Assembly: GCA_003173915.1 (NCBI GenBank)
Contig: PPGL01000009.1
Coordinates: forward strand, 1-12,643
Length of the DNA stretch: 12,643 bases
Direction: 5' to 3'
Source: Candidatus Levyibacteriota bacterium
GTDB lineage: Bacteria > Patescibacteria > Microgenomatia > Levybacterales > UBA12049
Below the pieces are notes generated by a model. That model worked only from the letters and a program-made list of their open reading frames with translations, was not told the origin of the DNA and did no database searches. Positions 12,626 to 12,643 of the stretch are shown here, in pieces. Numbering within the stretch: position 1 is the first letter of the stretch; every line of letters starts with the position of its first letter. The position numbers and the translations under genes are program-made.

Positions 12626-12643
12626 ATTGCTTGTTTTGCCCTC

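Overview
The window is AT-rich and carries 13 tightly packed protein genes and no rRNA or tRNA. Several traits point to a Candidate Phyla Radiation (Patescibacteria) bacterium, most likely Microgenomates. Cell-surface proteins have long Thr-Pro linkers. A sortase substrate ends in an SDGKSDGK...VLGA...ADTG tail. There is a Gram-positive-like envelope (bifunctional PBP plus sortase) and very short intergenic gaps. The lineage is inferred from style, because no marker gene is present. The standard code fits: there are no in-frame TGA codons, and the 12 visible stops are 11 TAA and 1 TAG, which argues against the UGA-recoding Gracilibacteria and Absconditabacteria.

Layout. 1-1635: the 5' part of clpB (minus strand) with a CIRCE heat-shock operator over its promoter, divergent from a DJ-1/PfpI stress protein (1704-2273). 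2274-2464: short spacer with no supported gene. 2465-4618: class A penicillin-binding protein (minus). 4694-6898: a promoter and two adjacent plus-strand genes for membrane-anchored surface proteins. The first carries a cohesin-like domain and a type I dockerin-like module; the second carries a paralogous cohesin-like domain and a C-terminal membrane anchor. 6937-8280: a GT-B/GT28-like glycosyltransferase. 8282-9675: a minus-strand pair of a sortase substrate (LPXTG-like motif MADTG) and its sortase, overlapping by 23 bp behind a canonical promoter. 9755-10111: FKBP-type prolyl isomerase. 10198-10827: unrecognised protein with a possible Cys-His-Asp triad. 10828-11304: membrane-anchored tandem DUF333 protein. 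11409-11954: small two-TM protein with an external sensor-like domain. 11957-12111: a strongly structured intergenic element. 12125-12625: NUDIX hydrolase.

Function. Much of the window builds or decorates the envelope: peptidoglycan synthesis, a possible cohesin-dockerin surface complex, sortase anchoring of a stalked protein, a glycosyltransferase, and small secreted-domain proteins. The remainder is protein quality control and housekeeping (ClpB, PfpI, FKBP, NUDIX).

Regulation. Seven genes have a -10 hexamer ending only 6-8 nt before the start codon and no Shine-Dalgarno, so their mRNAs are predicted to be leaderless or nearly so. The sortase substrate, the sortase and the first cohesin gene instead have recognisable ribosome binding sites. 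This split and the cohesin-dockerin pair are the two most interesting signals.
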